Assembly: GCF_007741475.1 (NCBI RefSeq)
Contig: NZ_CP036261.1
Coordinates: 930,001 to 994,000, forward strand
Origin: Rosistilla ulvae
GTDB lineage: Bacteria; Planctomycetota; Planctomycetia; Pirellulales; Pirellulaceae
Direction: 5' to 3'
DNA: 64,000 nt
Under the pieces are notes generated by a model. The model saw nothing but the letters and a program-made list of their open reading frames with translations, had not been told where the DNA came from and did no database searches. A program made the position numbers and the translations under genes. Below are positions 1 to 9,083 of this stretch, piece after piece. Numbering within the stretch: position 1 is the stretch's first letter; each line of letters starts with the position of its first letter.

Positions 1-462
1 ACCGGGGGCTTCGACTGGGTCATCGGAGACTCCCTGGAAAAGCTGTCCAAGTCGGGAAGTGCTGACGAATTGACGACCGCGACCGGTCGAACCGAGATCT
101 GGGCGTATGCGATCGGCCGGATTGCCGAACAACCACTGCACGGTTACGGGTACATGACCGCCCGTTTTGTGATGGAAAAGTACAGCTACCACTGCCACAA
201 CATCGTGCTCAACATGTGCTTGAACACCGGGGTGATCGGCGGCATGGGCTTGTTGGCGATGGCGGTCTATTTCGTGTACGCGATCTATCACGATCCGCGC
301 TACGAAATTGACGGTTTGGTGGCGGTCATCCTCGCCGGCGGGCTGATCGATGGGATGTTGTTCGCCGCGGTGCCATCGGCATCGATCTTGATCTGGTTTT
401 CGGCACTGCTGTGGCGGCAACTGGATATGCAATTCGATCCGCCACAGCCGGAGTCTTTGTGA
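1..462 (+). CDS. O-antigen ligase / Wzy-like membrane protein, C-terminal part
   Basis: The reading frame is open from the first base of the window, so this is the 3' end of a longer gene. About 153 residues are visible. They include a periplasmic-loop signature GRTEIWAYA followed by GYGYMTARF, a short H-N-I-V-L motif, and then three hydrophobic segments. This order (GR..W, P..GYG, H-N) is typical of the Wzy_C / O-antigen ligase family, which joins or polymerises lipid-linked glycans on the periplasmic side of the inner membrane. The exosortase and WecA-like genes a few kb away support a role in exopolysaccharide or surface glycan assembly. It converges with the peroxiredoxin gene with only 6 bases between the stop codons. 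A TTG within the frame at 70 is not the true start. The substrate cannot be told. Confidence 0.75.
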   Translation, partial: TGGFDWVIGDSLEKLSKSGSADELTTATGRTEIWAYAIGRIAEQPLHGYGYMTARFVMEKYSYHCHNIVLNMCLNTGVIGGMGLLAMAVYFVYAIYHDPRYEIDGLVAVILAGGLIDGMLFAAVPSASILIWFSALLWRQLDMQFDPPQPESL

Positions 463-468
463 TGGCGA

Positions 469-1002
469 TCAGTTCTTTTTCGCAATCCCGAGCGATTCCA
501 GTTTGGCCGCGATGTCGGCGCCATGCGAGCTTGTCTTGACCGATTTGTCGATGTGCAAGATCTTGCCATCCTTGCCGATGTAGTAGGTCCAACGGCTGGA
601 GACACCGCGCGGGCTTAAGCATCCCAACGCTTTGGCAAACGATTTGTCTGGATCGCTTAAGATCGGATAGTCGAGATCCAAGCTGGCGGCAAAATCCATG
701 TTCTTTTTGACGTCGTCACAGCTGGCGGTGAAGTAGGCGACGTCGAACTTTCGGATCGCTTCCCCCTGCTCTCGCATCGATTTGCACTCTTTGGTGCATC
801 CGCCGGTAAACGCTTTGGGGAACCACGCGATCACAACGGCTTGGTTGCCTTTGAATTGTTCGCTGGTGTAGGTTTTGCCATCGCTGCCAACCAACTTGAA
901 TTCCGGAACGTCATCTCCGGCTTTCAGTTCCGCGTGTGCGGGGCGAGTTGTCAGAACCAGCGATGCCAGCAGCATCGCTCCCAATACAAATGCAGTCTTC
1001 AT
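469..1002 (-). CDS. Secreted peroxiredoxin (AhpC/TSA, BCP-like)
   Basis: This 177-residue protein begins with a clear signal peptide (hydrophobic stretch about residues 4-18, likely cleavage after AHA at residue 24), so it should act outside the cytoplasm. The rest is a thioredoxin-fold peroxiredoxin. The segment FPKAFTGGCTKEC holds the peroxidatic cysteine Cys69, with a second cysteine at 73 that could resolve it. A further CDD motif follows near residue 95, and SPRGVSSRWTYYIGKDGKI is the typical second half. The family reduces hydrogen peroxide and organic peroxides with thiol electrons. Length is normal for a BCP/PrxQ protein plus a leader. It lies between an O-antigen-ligase-like gene and a TPR gene, with no operon partner that explains its electron donor. 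Confidence 0.88.
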   Translation of the reverse strand: MKTAFVLGAMLLASLVLTTRPAHAELKAGDDVPEFKLVGSDGKTYTSEQFKGNQAVVIAWFPKAFTGGCTKECKSMREQGEAIRKFDVAYFTASCDDVKKNMDFAASLDLDYPILSDPDKSFAKALGCLSPRGVSSRWTYYIGKDGKILHIDKSVKTSSHGADIAAKLESLGIAKKN

Positions 1003-1121
1003 GCGGTCGATGCCTTTCGTGAAGGTTACGCTGACGCACCGTACACCGGTGCTTTCTTCAGCGACCCTATTCTAGCAACGCCCACCCGGTCAGGCTATTT
1101 AAAACGGATGATGGAAGACGT

Positions 1122-2627
1122 TCAATCGGCCGGCTTCGCTTCCAGCCCAACCGCCTCGGCTTGCCTTTGATGCGCGGTGGCGGCATCGTTTTGGCCAAGG
1201 ACGCGATAGGCTTTGGTCAGCGCCTTGTGCGTGTTGATTTTTGCCCGGTCGCTCAGTTGTGGTAATGCTGTTTCCAGATCGTCGATCGCTGCTTGCCAGC
1301 GTTCCATTTTCACCAAGATGTGGCCGCGGGTGTCGCGGACTCTCATCGCAATCTCGCGGTTGTTTCCAACCAGACCAATCGCTTTGTTGGCATAGCCCAA
1401 CGCGGTCTCCAGGTCGGGTGGATCTTGGCGCGCAACCAGCCAAGCCATGTTGTTCAGCAGCGTCGGTAGGTTGGGATCTTTCTCGAAACCCTGATCCATG
1501 TGGATTTGCGCCGTGGCGTCATCGCCTGCCATCATCGCTCGTGTTGCCAGCAACAGATGGACGTTTGCGGTTGCTTTGCCACTGGCTAACAGGTCGCTCA
1601 CCATCTGCTGGGCATGTTCTTCGGCGAGCCCGGGTTCGTCGAGAAATGAGACCAGACGTTGCAGGGCCTGCGAGTGATTGGGGGCTAATTTTATGGCCCG
1701 TTTGATCAACTGAAAGGCGTCGACAATTTCCCCGCTCCCCGAAACGGCGGTCGAGCGAATTTTGTCGGAATGTTGAACGTACAGCGTTGCCAATGCGTCT
1801 CGCAGTTCCGCAGCTTCGGAGTTCCGTTTTAAACCGGCCAGCAAGATCGCTTCGGTCGCGCGAAAGCCTTCGGATTTCAAAGTCGCTTGAGCCAGCAACA
1901 GTCGCCGTGCCGTATCGTCCGGCTGGTCGGTGATCTGTTTCGTTAAGGCCGCGGTCGCCGCCTGGAACGCTTCGCGTTGGCCCGCTTCATCCCCTTGCTG
2001 CTGCTTGATTTTCGCGATCACTAGCCAGGTCTCCGGCTTTTCGGGGGCGATCGTCTCGAGTTGGTCAGTTGCCGATTTGAGATCGTTTTCCGCCAGATAG
2101 ATCTTCGCCAGCGTTTCGGCAGTCCATTCCTGTTGAGCCGAGATCGATGAGGCAGCCATCAAATGATGCTTCAACAGCGTCGCAGCTTGCTTGTCGGGTC
2201 CGTTTTGTCGAGCCAGTTGCTGGGCGATAAACAGGTGAGCTTGGGGGTAGCCGACAGCATCGTGCGGGGCAAGCTTGGCGAGCATCGCTTGGGCGGTTTC
2301 CAGTCTCCCCTGCCGGAGATCGATCACGGTCCGGATCCACTGTACTTCGGGACGTTCCGCCACGCCAAGTGTCGTCAGCTTGTTGGCATACCGCTCGGCG
2401 ACTTCCGTTTGATCCTCCTCCACCGCCCTGCTGAGCGACTGCAGGTAACGCTGCTGCAATGCTTCGGTTCTCGTCAAAGTCCAGCCGCAGGTCGCACCGA
2501 TTGCCGTCGCCACGACGACGGCTGGTGCTGCGGTCAACGCCTTGTCCCAGCGTCGAGACGCGAACCAGGCGCCAGGCTGAAAGCCGGGGCCACGCTTCCG
2601 TTTTCGTTTCGTGTTGATCGGTTCCAT
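1122..2627 (-). CDS. Membrane-anchored TPR protein following the exosortase gene
   Basis: The 501-residue product has a very basic N-terminus (KRKRKRGPG), one membrane segment at about residues 32-49, then a long alpha-helical region made of tetratricopeptide-like repeats. Examples are stretches with A..LL..G....A......P such as AEKPETWLVIAKIKQQQGD and LPTLLNNMAWLVARQDPPDLETALGYANKAIGL. Its start lies 5 bases after the stop of the exosortase gene, so the two are almost certainly co-transcribed and probably translationally linked. TPR proteins often accompany exosortase/EPS genes and act as scaffolds in export complexes. A role next to the exosortase at the inner membrane is an inference from position. 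No catalytic motif is visible. Confidence 0.8.
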   Translation of the reverse strand: MEPINTKRKRKRGPGFQPGAWFASRRWDKALTAAPAVVVATAIGATCGWTLTRTEALQQRYLQSLSRAVEEDQTEVAERYANKLTTLGVAERPEVQWIRTVIDLRQGRLETAQAMLAKLAPHDAVGYPQAHLFIAQQLARQNGPDKQAATLLKHHLMAASSISAQQEWTAETLAKIYLAENDLKSATDQLETIAPEKPETWLVIAKIKQQQGDEAGQREAFQAATAALTKQITDQPDDTARRLLLAQATLKSEGFRATEAILLAGLKRNSEAAELRDALATLYVQHSDKIRSTAVSGSGEIVDAFQLIKRAIKLAPNHSQALQRLVSFLDEPGLAEEHAQQMVSDLLASGKATANVHLLLATRAMMAGDDATAQIHMDQGFEKDPNLPTLLNNMAWLVARQDPPDLETALGYANKAIGLVGNNREIAMRVRDTRGHILVKMERWQAAIDDLETALPQLSDRAKINTHKALTKAYRVLGQNDAATAHQRQAEAVGLEAKPAD

Positions 2628-2632
2628 TGTGT

Positions 2633-4300
2633 TCAGTCCCCTCCTGCTTTGATTGGGACCAGGGATCGAATCCTTTGGGTCACCTCGCGGTGCAGAGCGA
2701 GGATTGCATCTTCGGCGATGGCGTTTGTGGGATTGGAGATCGGTGCCAGCACCTGAACTTGGTAGGTCGGTTCGTTGCGATTGAAGAAGGTATCCAAGTT
2801 GTTGTCGATGCGGGTGAAGGCGTATGCGGTAAAACCAGAGGCTTCCGGGGGAGGCTGCATCGCGATTCCCGATTGCCGAAACAGACTGAAGGCCAAGAGA
2901 CTCGATTGCCCCGAGATGTTGGTCAGTTCCGCCAGCACAACCGCTGGCAGTTCGTCATCGCTAGCGAGAACCTCGCGGGATGCCAGCGTCTGGCCTTGTG
3001 CTTGATAACATTGAATCAGTTCGTGCCAATGCCAAAAAGGGTAATCGACCGACACATATACTTCGTTTCCGTCGCGTTGGTAGGTCCAAACTGCACTGCG
3101 TTCGCCCAAGTAATTCACGACGTCGCGCGTTTGAACCTCAAACGCAGTTTGCGTCCAACCGTCAAGATCCGTCGGTAGATCGGTTGCTGCGAAAGCGATC
3201 TCCGATGGCTGGAGATTTCGGCTTGCGATGCGTCCCGTTCCCGCAATGCATGAATAGAGTTGGGAAAGCAGCAGCAGGGCGAAGATCGGACTTAGGATCG
3301 CAGCAAAACGATGCTCTCGAAGTCTTGGGGGTGAGGAGGATTCGGAATCGTTGGTGTCCGCAGCGATATTGTTGTGAGGCGAGTTCGCTGGGGTGGAGGG
3401 ATGCTGCGGCCTGCCCAGTTCCACGACGTGTTCCGATTCATGAAACATCATCAAAAATTGGTCGGTGCAGATCAGCATCGCAACGGCCAGCAGGAACAAG
3501 ATCAAACCAAACAGCGTGTGTGGTGTTCCCTCGAGCAGGTCGATGTGCCATCGTTCGTTAAACAGCACCAGCGTCGCGACGCGAATGATATTGACTACGC
3601 AGGCCCAGAAGACGGCGGCCACCAGCAGCAATATTGCATGGATTGGCGGTCGTCGATTCAGGATCAAGGCGACGGCGGTTAAAGCCGTTAGGGAGAAAAG
3701 CGAATTGATTCCGCTGCAAGCTTCCTCGACGAAGTAGCTCTGCGGGCCAGCCCAAATCACATTGCCCAACAACGCGTGATCGATTCGCAGGGCGTCGAGC
3801 AACAGGCTGGCGGCTTGCGACGTCCAGGCCTGCAGCGAAAAGATCAGTGTGATATCGAGGTTGCCCGGCAGTCGCACGAGAAACCAGAGAACAAACCACA
3901 GGGGCAGGAACTGGGAGATCTTGCCGCCCCGCCGTAGCGTCAGCAGCAAGCTGCCGACAGCAAATACGGCTCCCAGCATTGCCAGATTGGGTGACCAGAA
4001 GAAGGTTGCGATCGCCAACAGCACGAGGCTGGTCACCGCAAATCCTCGCTCCCAAAGGGGCGACGTCCAACGCATTGGTCCGGTGCCGCGACAGTTCCAG
4101 ACCAAATAGGGAAACGCGAGTAAGATCAGCGGGAAATATTGGTAGTGATCGTACCGCCATAAATTGCGGAAATGCAGATAGACCAACGGCGCAAAGCAGA
4201 GAAGGATTATCGTTTCGAAGCGATACGACTTAAAAAACTTCGATGCCTGCGACGACAGAGCGGCAAGTTCGGCATCCTGGTTCATCGGAGCGCGTACCAT
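2633..4300 (-). CDS. Exosortase fused to EpsI-like domain (XrtU-type)
   Basis: The 555-residue protein has an N-terminal exosortase domain with about eight membrane helices and the three expected catalytic residues: Cys195 in EEACSGINS, Arg240 in NIIRVATLV and His261 in GTPHTLFGLIL. After a Ser/Pro-rich linker (about 296-328) and another membrane helix (about 332-353) comes a soluble EpsI/DUF3485-like domain to the C-terminus (for example YPFWHWHELIQCYQAQGQ). Exosortases are membrane cysteine transpeptidases that cleave PEP-CTERM-like tails and pass the protein to the envelope or an exopolysaccharide. The EpsI fusion and the planctomycete background point to the exosortase U class. It sits between the WecA-like gene (112 bases upstream) and the TPR gene (5 bases downstream). 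A second ATG at 4285 is an alternative start. Confidence 0.9.
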   Translation of the reverse strand: MVRAPMNQDAELAALSSQASKFFKSYRFETIILLCFAPLVYLHFRNLWRYDHYQYFPLILLAFPYLVWNCRGTGPMRWTSPLWERGFAVTSLVLLAIATFFWSPNLAMLGAVFAVGSLLLTLRRGGKISQFLPLWFVLWFLVRLPGNLDITLIFSLQAWTSQAASLLLDALRIDHALLGNVIWAGPQSYFVEEACSGINSLFSLTALTAVALILNRRPPIHAILLLVAAVFWACVVNIIRVATLVLFNERWHIDLLEGTPHTLFGLILFLLAVAMLICTDQFLMMFHESEHVVELGRPQHPSTPANSPHNNIAADTNDSESSSPPRLREHRFAAILSPIFALLLLSQLYSCIAGTGRIASRNLQPSEIAFAATDLPTDLDGWTQTAFEVQTRDVVNYLGERSAVWTYQRDGNEVYVSVDYPFWHWHELIQCYQAQGQTLASREVLASDDELPAVVLAELTNISGQSSLLAFSLFRQSGIAMQPPPEASGFTAYAFTRIDNNLDTFFNRNEPTYQVQVLAPISNPTNAIAEDAILALHREVTQRIRSLVPIKAGGD

Positions 4301-4411
4301 TCAGAAGAGGGCATTGGTGATTGGGATGCTGGCCGTTGGATCCAATCGCGCGAGACCCCTGTTGGTCGTTTGCAAGCGAGAGCCGTTGGCTGGCAGGGCG
4401 ACGCGTTGGGG

Positions 4412-6001
4412 TTAGGTTTGCGCCGCCGCCTGACCAATCTCGCTTGTCGCAGACTGATTCTCAAGCCGCAGTTTTCGGCTTGGAGCAGTGGTGGTCTTAG
4501 CTCTCGGATCATCGTTGACGATCGATTCAAAATGGGGCTGCAGGTCGACGATCAACTCCAATAAAGTGTCCATCAATTGATAGGTCGCCATTCCGCCGCC
4601 GCGACCGACAATTTCCATGCAACCAACCTGTCGTCCATCGACCTCGACGGGGAACCGCATCGTCCATTGTTCTGCGCGGTCGGGCAATCGCGAGCGTTGC
4701 CATTCACCGTGAAAGCCTTCGTGCAACCAGGAGACGTTCAGATCCAATTTGATCCGCCACAATTCGTGCTGTTCGGCGTAATCGACCAATGTGGCCCACG
4801 CGACGTCCCAGTTTCGAGAGCCTTGTAAGCGGATCGATGTGTGCCGCACAACTCCTTCAGCTTGGTGGCTGCGAGTGAGCAATGAGGTTCCAAAGCTAGC
4901 CGATCGGCGGGCCAACAACGAGAGTTCAGCGTGCCCGAACGATTTGGTGAGCACCATTCCGCCGAGCACAAATGCTGTCGCCAGCAACGCATACGCCGGT
5001 TCGTTCCAGAGAACGCTGGCGGTTGCACCGCCGACTGGGATCAGGGTCAATATCGCAACGATCAACAGCATCCAACCTTGCCCGTAGCCCTTGGAATCCA
5101 GGTAGGCTTTCAGCACGTGGTGCATGTGGGCGCGATCGGCTGCATAAATGCTGCGTCCGGTCAAAACACGCCGCAAGATAGCGATCGACGAATCGAACAA
5201 TGGCACCGACAAGACCGCAATCGGAATAATGACTGCGATCGCTGTCGATTCTTTTGTGCTTGTCCAGGTCGCCAGCGTACCGACGACCAATCCGATCATC
5301 ATGCTTCCCGAATCGCCAAGAAAGATCGTCGCGGGGGGCCGGTTAAAGGCCAGGAATGCCAGCAAGCCCCCTGCCAATGCAATCGAAACGGTCCCCTCGA
5401 TCAATTCGCCACGGGAGAAGGCGATGATTGCAAGGCCACCGCAAATAATCGCTCCCATCGTCGATGCGACCCCATCGGCACCATCGACAAGATTCAATGC
5501 ATTGATCGCTCCCAGCAGCCAGAGCATTGTCAGTGGCAGCGCGAAGATGCCAAGTTCGATCGGAATGCCAAACAGATCGGCTCGGCTGACAACCGTTCCT
5601 TCGCCAACCAGACCGCCCCCCACAAGCATCGCCACGATCATGATTTGGCCGAGCAGCTTTTGGCGACCGCGAAGCGTCAACCAATCATCGATCAGGCCCA
5701 ACACCACGATCATCATCGTACACAGCAGCAGGGTCGACCAACCGGTGTCGATCTCAACGGTGCGGTTGGTAACCGCTGGCACAAGGACGAACAGGGTTAC
5801 GAAAATTGCGATCAGCGATGCGGCGAAAACCGCCAAGCCTCCACCCAACGCGATTGCACCGGAGTGTAATTTGCGTGTTGGGTCGGGGCGATCGACTACC
5901 CCTATGCGACGGGCAAGCGAGCGTACGACGGGGACCAGCAACAGACCGGCAATCAATGCGATCGTTCCGCAAAGGGAAGCGAGAGTTAACATGAATTGCA
6001 A
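4412..6001 (-). CDS. WecA/TagO-type undecaprenyl-phosphate sugar-1-phosphate transferase
   Basis: The first 350 or so residues form a multi-helix glycosyltransferase-4 enzyme of the MraY/WecA family. Visible signatures are LIDDW (Asp105-Asp106), NALNLVDGADG (Asp173, Asp176), FLGDSGS (Asp230) and RAHMHH (290-295). These are the Mg/UDP-sugar and lipid-phosphate sites of enzymes that load a sugar phosphate on undecaprenyl phosphate, the first step of many surface glycans. At 529 residues it is longer than WecA or TagO: a soluble extension of about 170 residues follows the membrane part (with GRGGGMATYQLMDTLLELI) and has no function I recognise. It is the first gene of the leftward group leading into the exosortase and TPR genes. 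The sugar donor cannot be read from the sequence. Confidence 0.88.
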   Translation of the reverse strand: MQFMLTLASLCGTIALIAGLLLVPVVRSLARRIGVVDRPDPTRKLHSGAIALGGGLAVFAASLIAIFVTLFVLVPAVTNRTVEIDTGWSTLLLCTMMIVVLGLIDDWLTLRGRQKLLGQIMIVAMLVGGGLVGEGTVVSRADLFGIPIELGIFALPLTMLWLLGAINALNLVDGADGVASTMGAIICGGLAIIAFSRGELIEGTVSIALAGGLLAFLAFNRPPATIFLGDSGSMMIGLVVGTLATWTSTKESTAIAVIIPIAVLSVPLFDSSIAILRRVLTGRSIYAADRAHMHHVLKAYLDSKGYGQGWMLLIVAILTLIPVGGATASVLWNEPAYALLATAFVLGGMVLTKSFGHAELSLLARRSASFGTSLLTRSHQAEGVVRHTSIRLQGSRNWDVAWATLVDYAEQHELWRIKLDLNVSWLHEGFHGEWQRSRLPDRAEQWTMRFPVEVDGRQVGCMEIVGRGGGMATYQLMDTLLELIVDLQPHFESIVNDDPRAKTTTAPSRKLRLENQSATSEIGQAAAQT

Positions 6002-6345
6002 GCGTCCATGGAAGTGAGAATGGAGTGGATGGTTGCCCCTTACTGCTTAGGCTAATCGAAACAGTTAGGCGAGTCACGGAACGAACAGGAAACTCGCGGC
6101 AAACCGAGATTCCGCGGGTTCGAAAATGCATACTGTCGACATAATCCTCAGTACCGGCAATGTCGCGTTCTCCGCCAAAGCAAACGAGCCGTGATCCTAT
6201 CGGAGCCCTCGGGCGCTCGCAATGAACCGCCAATGAATTTCCTCGAAATCCGACTTTTGGTGGCGGCGGATTTGCTGTTGGGATGGTATAGTGGGGGCTG
6301 TTGTTTATGGCAGATAATGTAACGTCGCGGGGGATGGGCTGGTAG
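6002..6345. other. Divergent intergenic region
   Basis: These 344 bases separate the leftward WecA-like gene from the rightward DUF1559 gene and must hold both promoters. No open frame or strong repeat was seen. TGGTATAGT at 6284-6292 resembles an extended -10 box for the rightward gene, about 54 bases before its ATG, but no good -35 box lies at the right distance. Confidence 0.4.
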
Positions 6346-7263
6346 ATGAAACACCGTGTGCGTGGGTTTACGTTGATCGAGTTGCTGGTGGTGATTGCGA
6401 TCGTCGGGATTCTTGTCGGTCTGCTGTTGCCTGCCGTCCAAGCGGTACGTGAATCGGCGCGGCGAATGAAGTGTCAAAACAATCTCAAGCAATTTGGCCT
6501 CGCACTCCATTCCTACCACGATACCCACAATCAATTTCCTTCGGCCTATCTTCGATCGAATCACGCATTCTGGTCCGCTGCAATCCTGCCGTATGTCGAA
6601 CAAAACAACGTCTATCAGACGCTCGATTTCAACTTGCCTGCCAGTTGGAGAATGATCGGGAATCCCAACGCAATCGCGTTACAAACACGGTTCGACTTGT
6701 TTCAATGCCCTTCCGCAAGCAACCGACAGGGGAACGACGACTTCCTTGTCGATCGTGTGCCATCGAACTACATCGCCTGTGGATCGGGGCTTATAACGCG
6801 TGAAGCAGGTCCCGATCCCGGCCCACAAAAATTGATGTACCATCAAGATATCGACGGTTTTATCTTCGATCAGAGTCGGACGCGGATCCGCGATATGAAA
6901 GATGGCACAACCCAAACGATCGCGGTCAGTGAAGCGGTCAACCTGCCCGAAATCCACGATGTCGATTACTGGGGCCTCGGCTCCTCAGTCGACCACTGGC
7001 CGATCGGTTCTCCATCGTTTGGTTCGAATGAGGTCTCTGAGGTGATGGGATCGACGGGGGTTCCAATCAACGTCTCGTTAGATCGAACGACCGAACGGTC
7101 TATCGATGAACGTGAACTCTGCTTTTCCAGTCGTCATCGCGGCGGCGTCCAGGCGGTGTTGGTCGATGGACATGTGAAGTTCTTCGCCGAAACGATCGAC
7201 CCGCAGATCTGGTCGGCGCTTGGGACCCGCAATAACGGCGAAGTGATCCCCGATTCACTGTGA
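6346..7263 (+). CDS. DUF1559 protein with type IV prepilin-like N-terminus
   Basis: The 305-residue product starts with a type III/prepilin signal: a short basic leader, then GFTLIELLVVIAIVGILVGLL, cleaved by prepilin peptidase before Phe with Glu at +5. This is followed by the standard DUF1559 region (ESARRMKCQNNLKQFGLALHSYHDTH) and ends with a segment of the H-x9-DG type (SSRHRGGVQAVLVDGHVKFF). DUF1559 proteins occur in very many copies in planctomycetes. The pilin-like helix suggests assembly into a pseudopilus-like fibre or anchorage in the inner membrane, but their role is unknown. The gene stands alone between a divergent WecA-like gene and the convergent mtaB gene. Confidence 0.9.
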   Translation: MKHRVRGFTLIELLVVIAIVGILVGLLLPAVQAVRESARRMKCQNNLKQFGLALHSYHDTHNQFPSAYLRSNHAFWSAAILPYVEQNNVYQTLDFNLPASWRMIGNPNAIALQTRFDLFQCPSASNRQGNDDFLVDRVPSNYIACGSGLITREAGPDPGPQKLMYHQDIDGFIFDQSRTRIRDMKDGTTQTIAVSEAVNLPEIHDVDYWGLGSSVDHWPIGSPSFGSNEVSEVMGSTGVPINVSLDRTTERSIDERELCFSSRHRGGVQAVLVDGHVKFFAETIDPQIWSALGTRNNGEVIPDSL

Positions 7264-7293
7264 TGCTTTAGCTCGAAGGAAGGTGAGCCGAGA

Positions 7294-8604
7294 TCAGGCG
7301 TCATTGCGACGCTGGCCTGTCACGCGATCATCTTTCGCTTCGGCCACCTGGACTTTGATCAGCTGCTTTTCCAGGTTCGCATCGGCGCTGTGGAATTCGA
7401 CCGGTGCGTACCGGCACGATGTGCCGCGATGAACGTAATGAGGCGTCCCCGCCGCTAGATCGACGATCGGTTGCGATCCCTCGACCAGCACGTCGAGCTC
7501 GCGCCCAACGAGGCTGCGGTAATAATCGGCTCGCAGTTCCGCCTCCAGAGCCAACAGCCGATCGACCCGCTCCTGTTTGACCTGTTTGTCGATTTGGTCG
7601 GCGTATTCAGCCGCGGGAGTTCCCCGTCGCGGGCTGTAGGGGAAGACGTGGATCTTCGAAAAGCCTGCCTCGCGGCTGGTCTGGCACGTCTGCTGGAAAT
7701 GCTCTTCGGTTTCGCCCGGGAAGCCGACGATCACGTCGGTCGTCAGCGCGGGGTGGTCCAGTGCGTCGCGCAACATCTGGCAGCGGTCCAAGAACATCCG
7801 CGTGCTCCAGCGGCGTCGCATCGCTCGCAGGATCGTGTCGCTGCCACTCTGAAGGCACAGATGCAGATGGGGTGCGATCCGCGTCGGGTAGCTCTGCATG
7901 ATCTCGATCAGCTCGCGCGTCACCTCGGTCGCCTCGATACTACTCAACCGGATCCGGAACTCGCCCGGCAATTCGGCCAATCGCTGGACCAAGTGAGCCA
8001 GGCGAATCCATTTCTCTTTCGGTTGCTGGCGATTCCAGTCGACGCCGTAGTGGCCCAAGTGGATTCCAGTCAGCACGACTTCGCGGAATCCGCCGGCGAC
8101 CAGACGCTCCACTTCCTCGACGATATGCTCCATCGGGCGGCTCGTCAGTTCGGGCCGGACCTGGGGGATGATGCAATAACTGCATCGCAACAGGCAACCG
8201 TCTTGCACTTTGACATACGCTCGCTTGCGGCCGCTGTGGCCATCCAGTCCGGTCGGCAGATCGATCACGCCAAACCGCGTCAGCAGATCGGGCAGCTCTC
8301 GCTTGTCGGTAACGACTTCAGACACTCCCGGCAGTGCGAGGACCTCTTCGGGAGCCCGCGTGGCGTAACATCCCATCACGACGATTCGAGCGTCGGGATT
8401 CTGCCGCGCCATCCGACGAATGATCTGCCGGCTCTTCGTGTCCCCTTCGGCGGTGACCGTGCAGGTGTTTACCACGCACACGTCGGCCGCTTCGTCTTTG
8501 TCCGCATCGCGATAACCGGCGCGTTGCAGCCCCTGCCGCACGAGTTCGGTTTCGTATTGGTTGACTTTACAGCCGAGCGTATGGGTTTTGAGCTTTGCAG
8601 ACAT
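7294..8604 (-). CDS. mtaB: tRNA t6A37 methylthiotransferase MtaB
   Basis: The product is a radical-SAM methylthiotransferase that turns t6A into ms2t6A at position 37 of tRNAs reading ANN codons. I start it at the ATG at 8604 because family members begin directly with the UPF0004 domain (KTHTLGCKVNQYETELV); the frame is open 31 codons further upstream, but that part is not conserved-looking. From this start the N-terminal cluster cysteines are about Cys12, Cys48 (NTCT) and Cys79 (MGCYA). The radical-SAM motif CLLRCSYC has Cys137, Cys141 and Cys144. A C-terminal TRAM-like segment follows (LVGRELDVLVEGSQ). The GCKVNQ motif separates MtaB from MiaB and RimO. It lies downstream of clpS on the same strand, with 134 bases between. 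Confidence 0.92.
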   Translation of the reverse strand: MSAKLKTHTLGCKVNQYETELVRQGLQRAGYRDADKDEAADVCVVNTCTVTAEGDTKSRQIIRRMARQNPDARIVVMGCYATRAPEEVLALPGVSEVVTDKRELPDLLTRFGVIDLPTGLDGHSGRKRAYVKVQDGCLLRCSYCIIPQVRPELTSRPMEHIVEEVERLVAGGFREVVLTGIHLGHYGVDWNRQQPKEKWIRLAHLVQRLAELPGEFRIRLSSIEATEVTRELIEIMQSYPTRIAPHLHLCLQSGSDTILRAMRRRWSTRMFLDRCQMLRDALDHPALTTDVIVGFPGETEEHFQQTCQTSREAGFSKIHVFPYSPRRGTPAAEYADQIDKQVKQERVDRLLALEAELRADYYRSLVGRELDVLVEGSQPIVDLAAGTPHYVHRGTSCRYAPVEFHSADANLEKQLIKVQVAEAKDDRVTGQRRNDA

Positions 8605-8738
8605 GGTGCCAGTGTGCCACGGTCGTCGCGGCTCGTAAAGATGCACCGCCGCGATCGAGAGTCTTTGAAAAGAGGGGATCGCCCAATCGCGAAACAAGAG
8701 AGCCTCCGAAGCAGTCCGGAGGACGAAGAGAGGGGCGA

Positions 8739-9083
8739 TTATTCGCCGGGAACCGGTTCGATCGTCGCCGACATGCTCCCTTGGCAGCGAGCGATCAGCG
8801 AATCCTTGCCAAACGCGTGGATCTGATCGCGTTTCAGTTCGGCGTGTTCGCGGGTCGTCGTCAAACAGATCGCTCGCCCGCTGCGATCGACCTCTTTGGC
8901 GACTTGAAAGCCTTTTTCGATCGGATAGCGAAACAGCTCTTTCATCATCATCATTACGTATTCATACGAATGATCGTCGTCATTCCATAGGATGACGTTG
9001 TAACGCGGCTGCCGTTTTGGCTTGGGTCGCGTTCCCTGTTGTTCTACTTCAGGTATCGCCGCTGCGGCGCTTTTGCTTGTCAT
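8739..9083 (-). CDS. clpS: ClpS adaptor of the ClpAP/ClpCP protease
   Basis: This 114-residue protein matches ClpS along its length: a flexible N-terminus rich in Ala, Lys and Pro (1-27), then YNVILWNDDDHSYEYVM, then RAICLTTTREHAELKRDQI. ClpS binds proteins with destabilising N-terminal residues and hands them to the Clp ATPase. Numbering happens to match E. coli. The alpha-amino-binding Asn34 and Asp35 are kept, but the third ligand, His66, is Asp here (EVDRSGRAIC), and the gatekeeper Met40 is Tyr. The N-degron pocket may therefore differ in specificity. The gene is divergent from the M20 peptidase gene. A weak hairpin follows its stop (8703-8722). Confidence 0.9.
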   Translation of the reverse strand: MTSKSAAAAIPEVEQQGTRPKPKRQPRYNVILWNDDDHSYEYVMMMMKELFRYPIEKGFQVAKEVDRSGRAICLTTTREHAELKRDQIHAFGKDSLIARCQGSMSATIEPVPGE

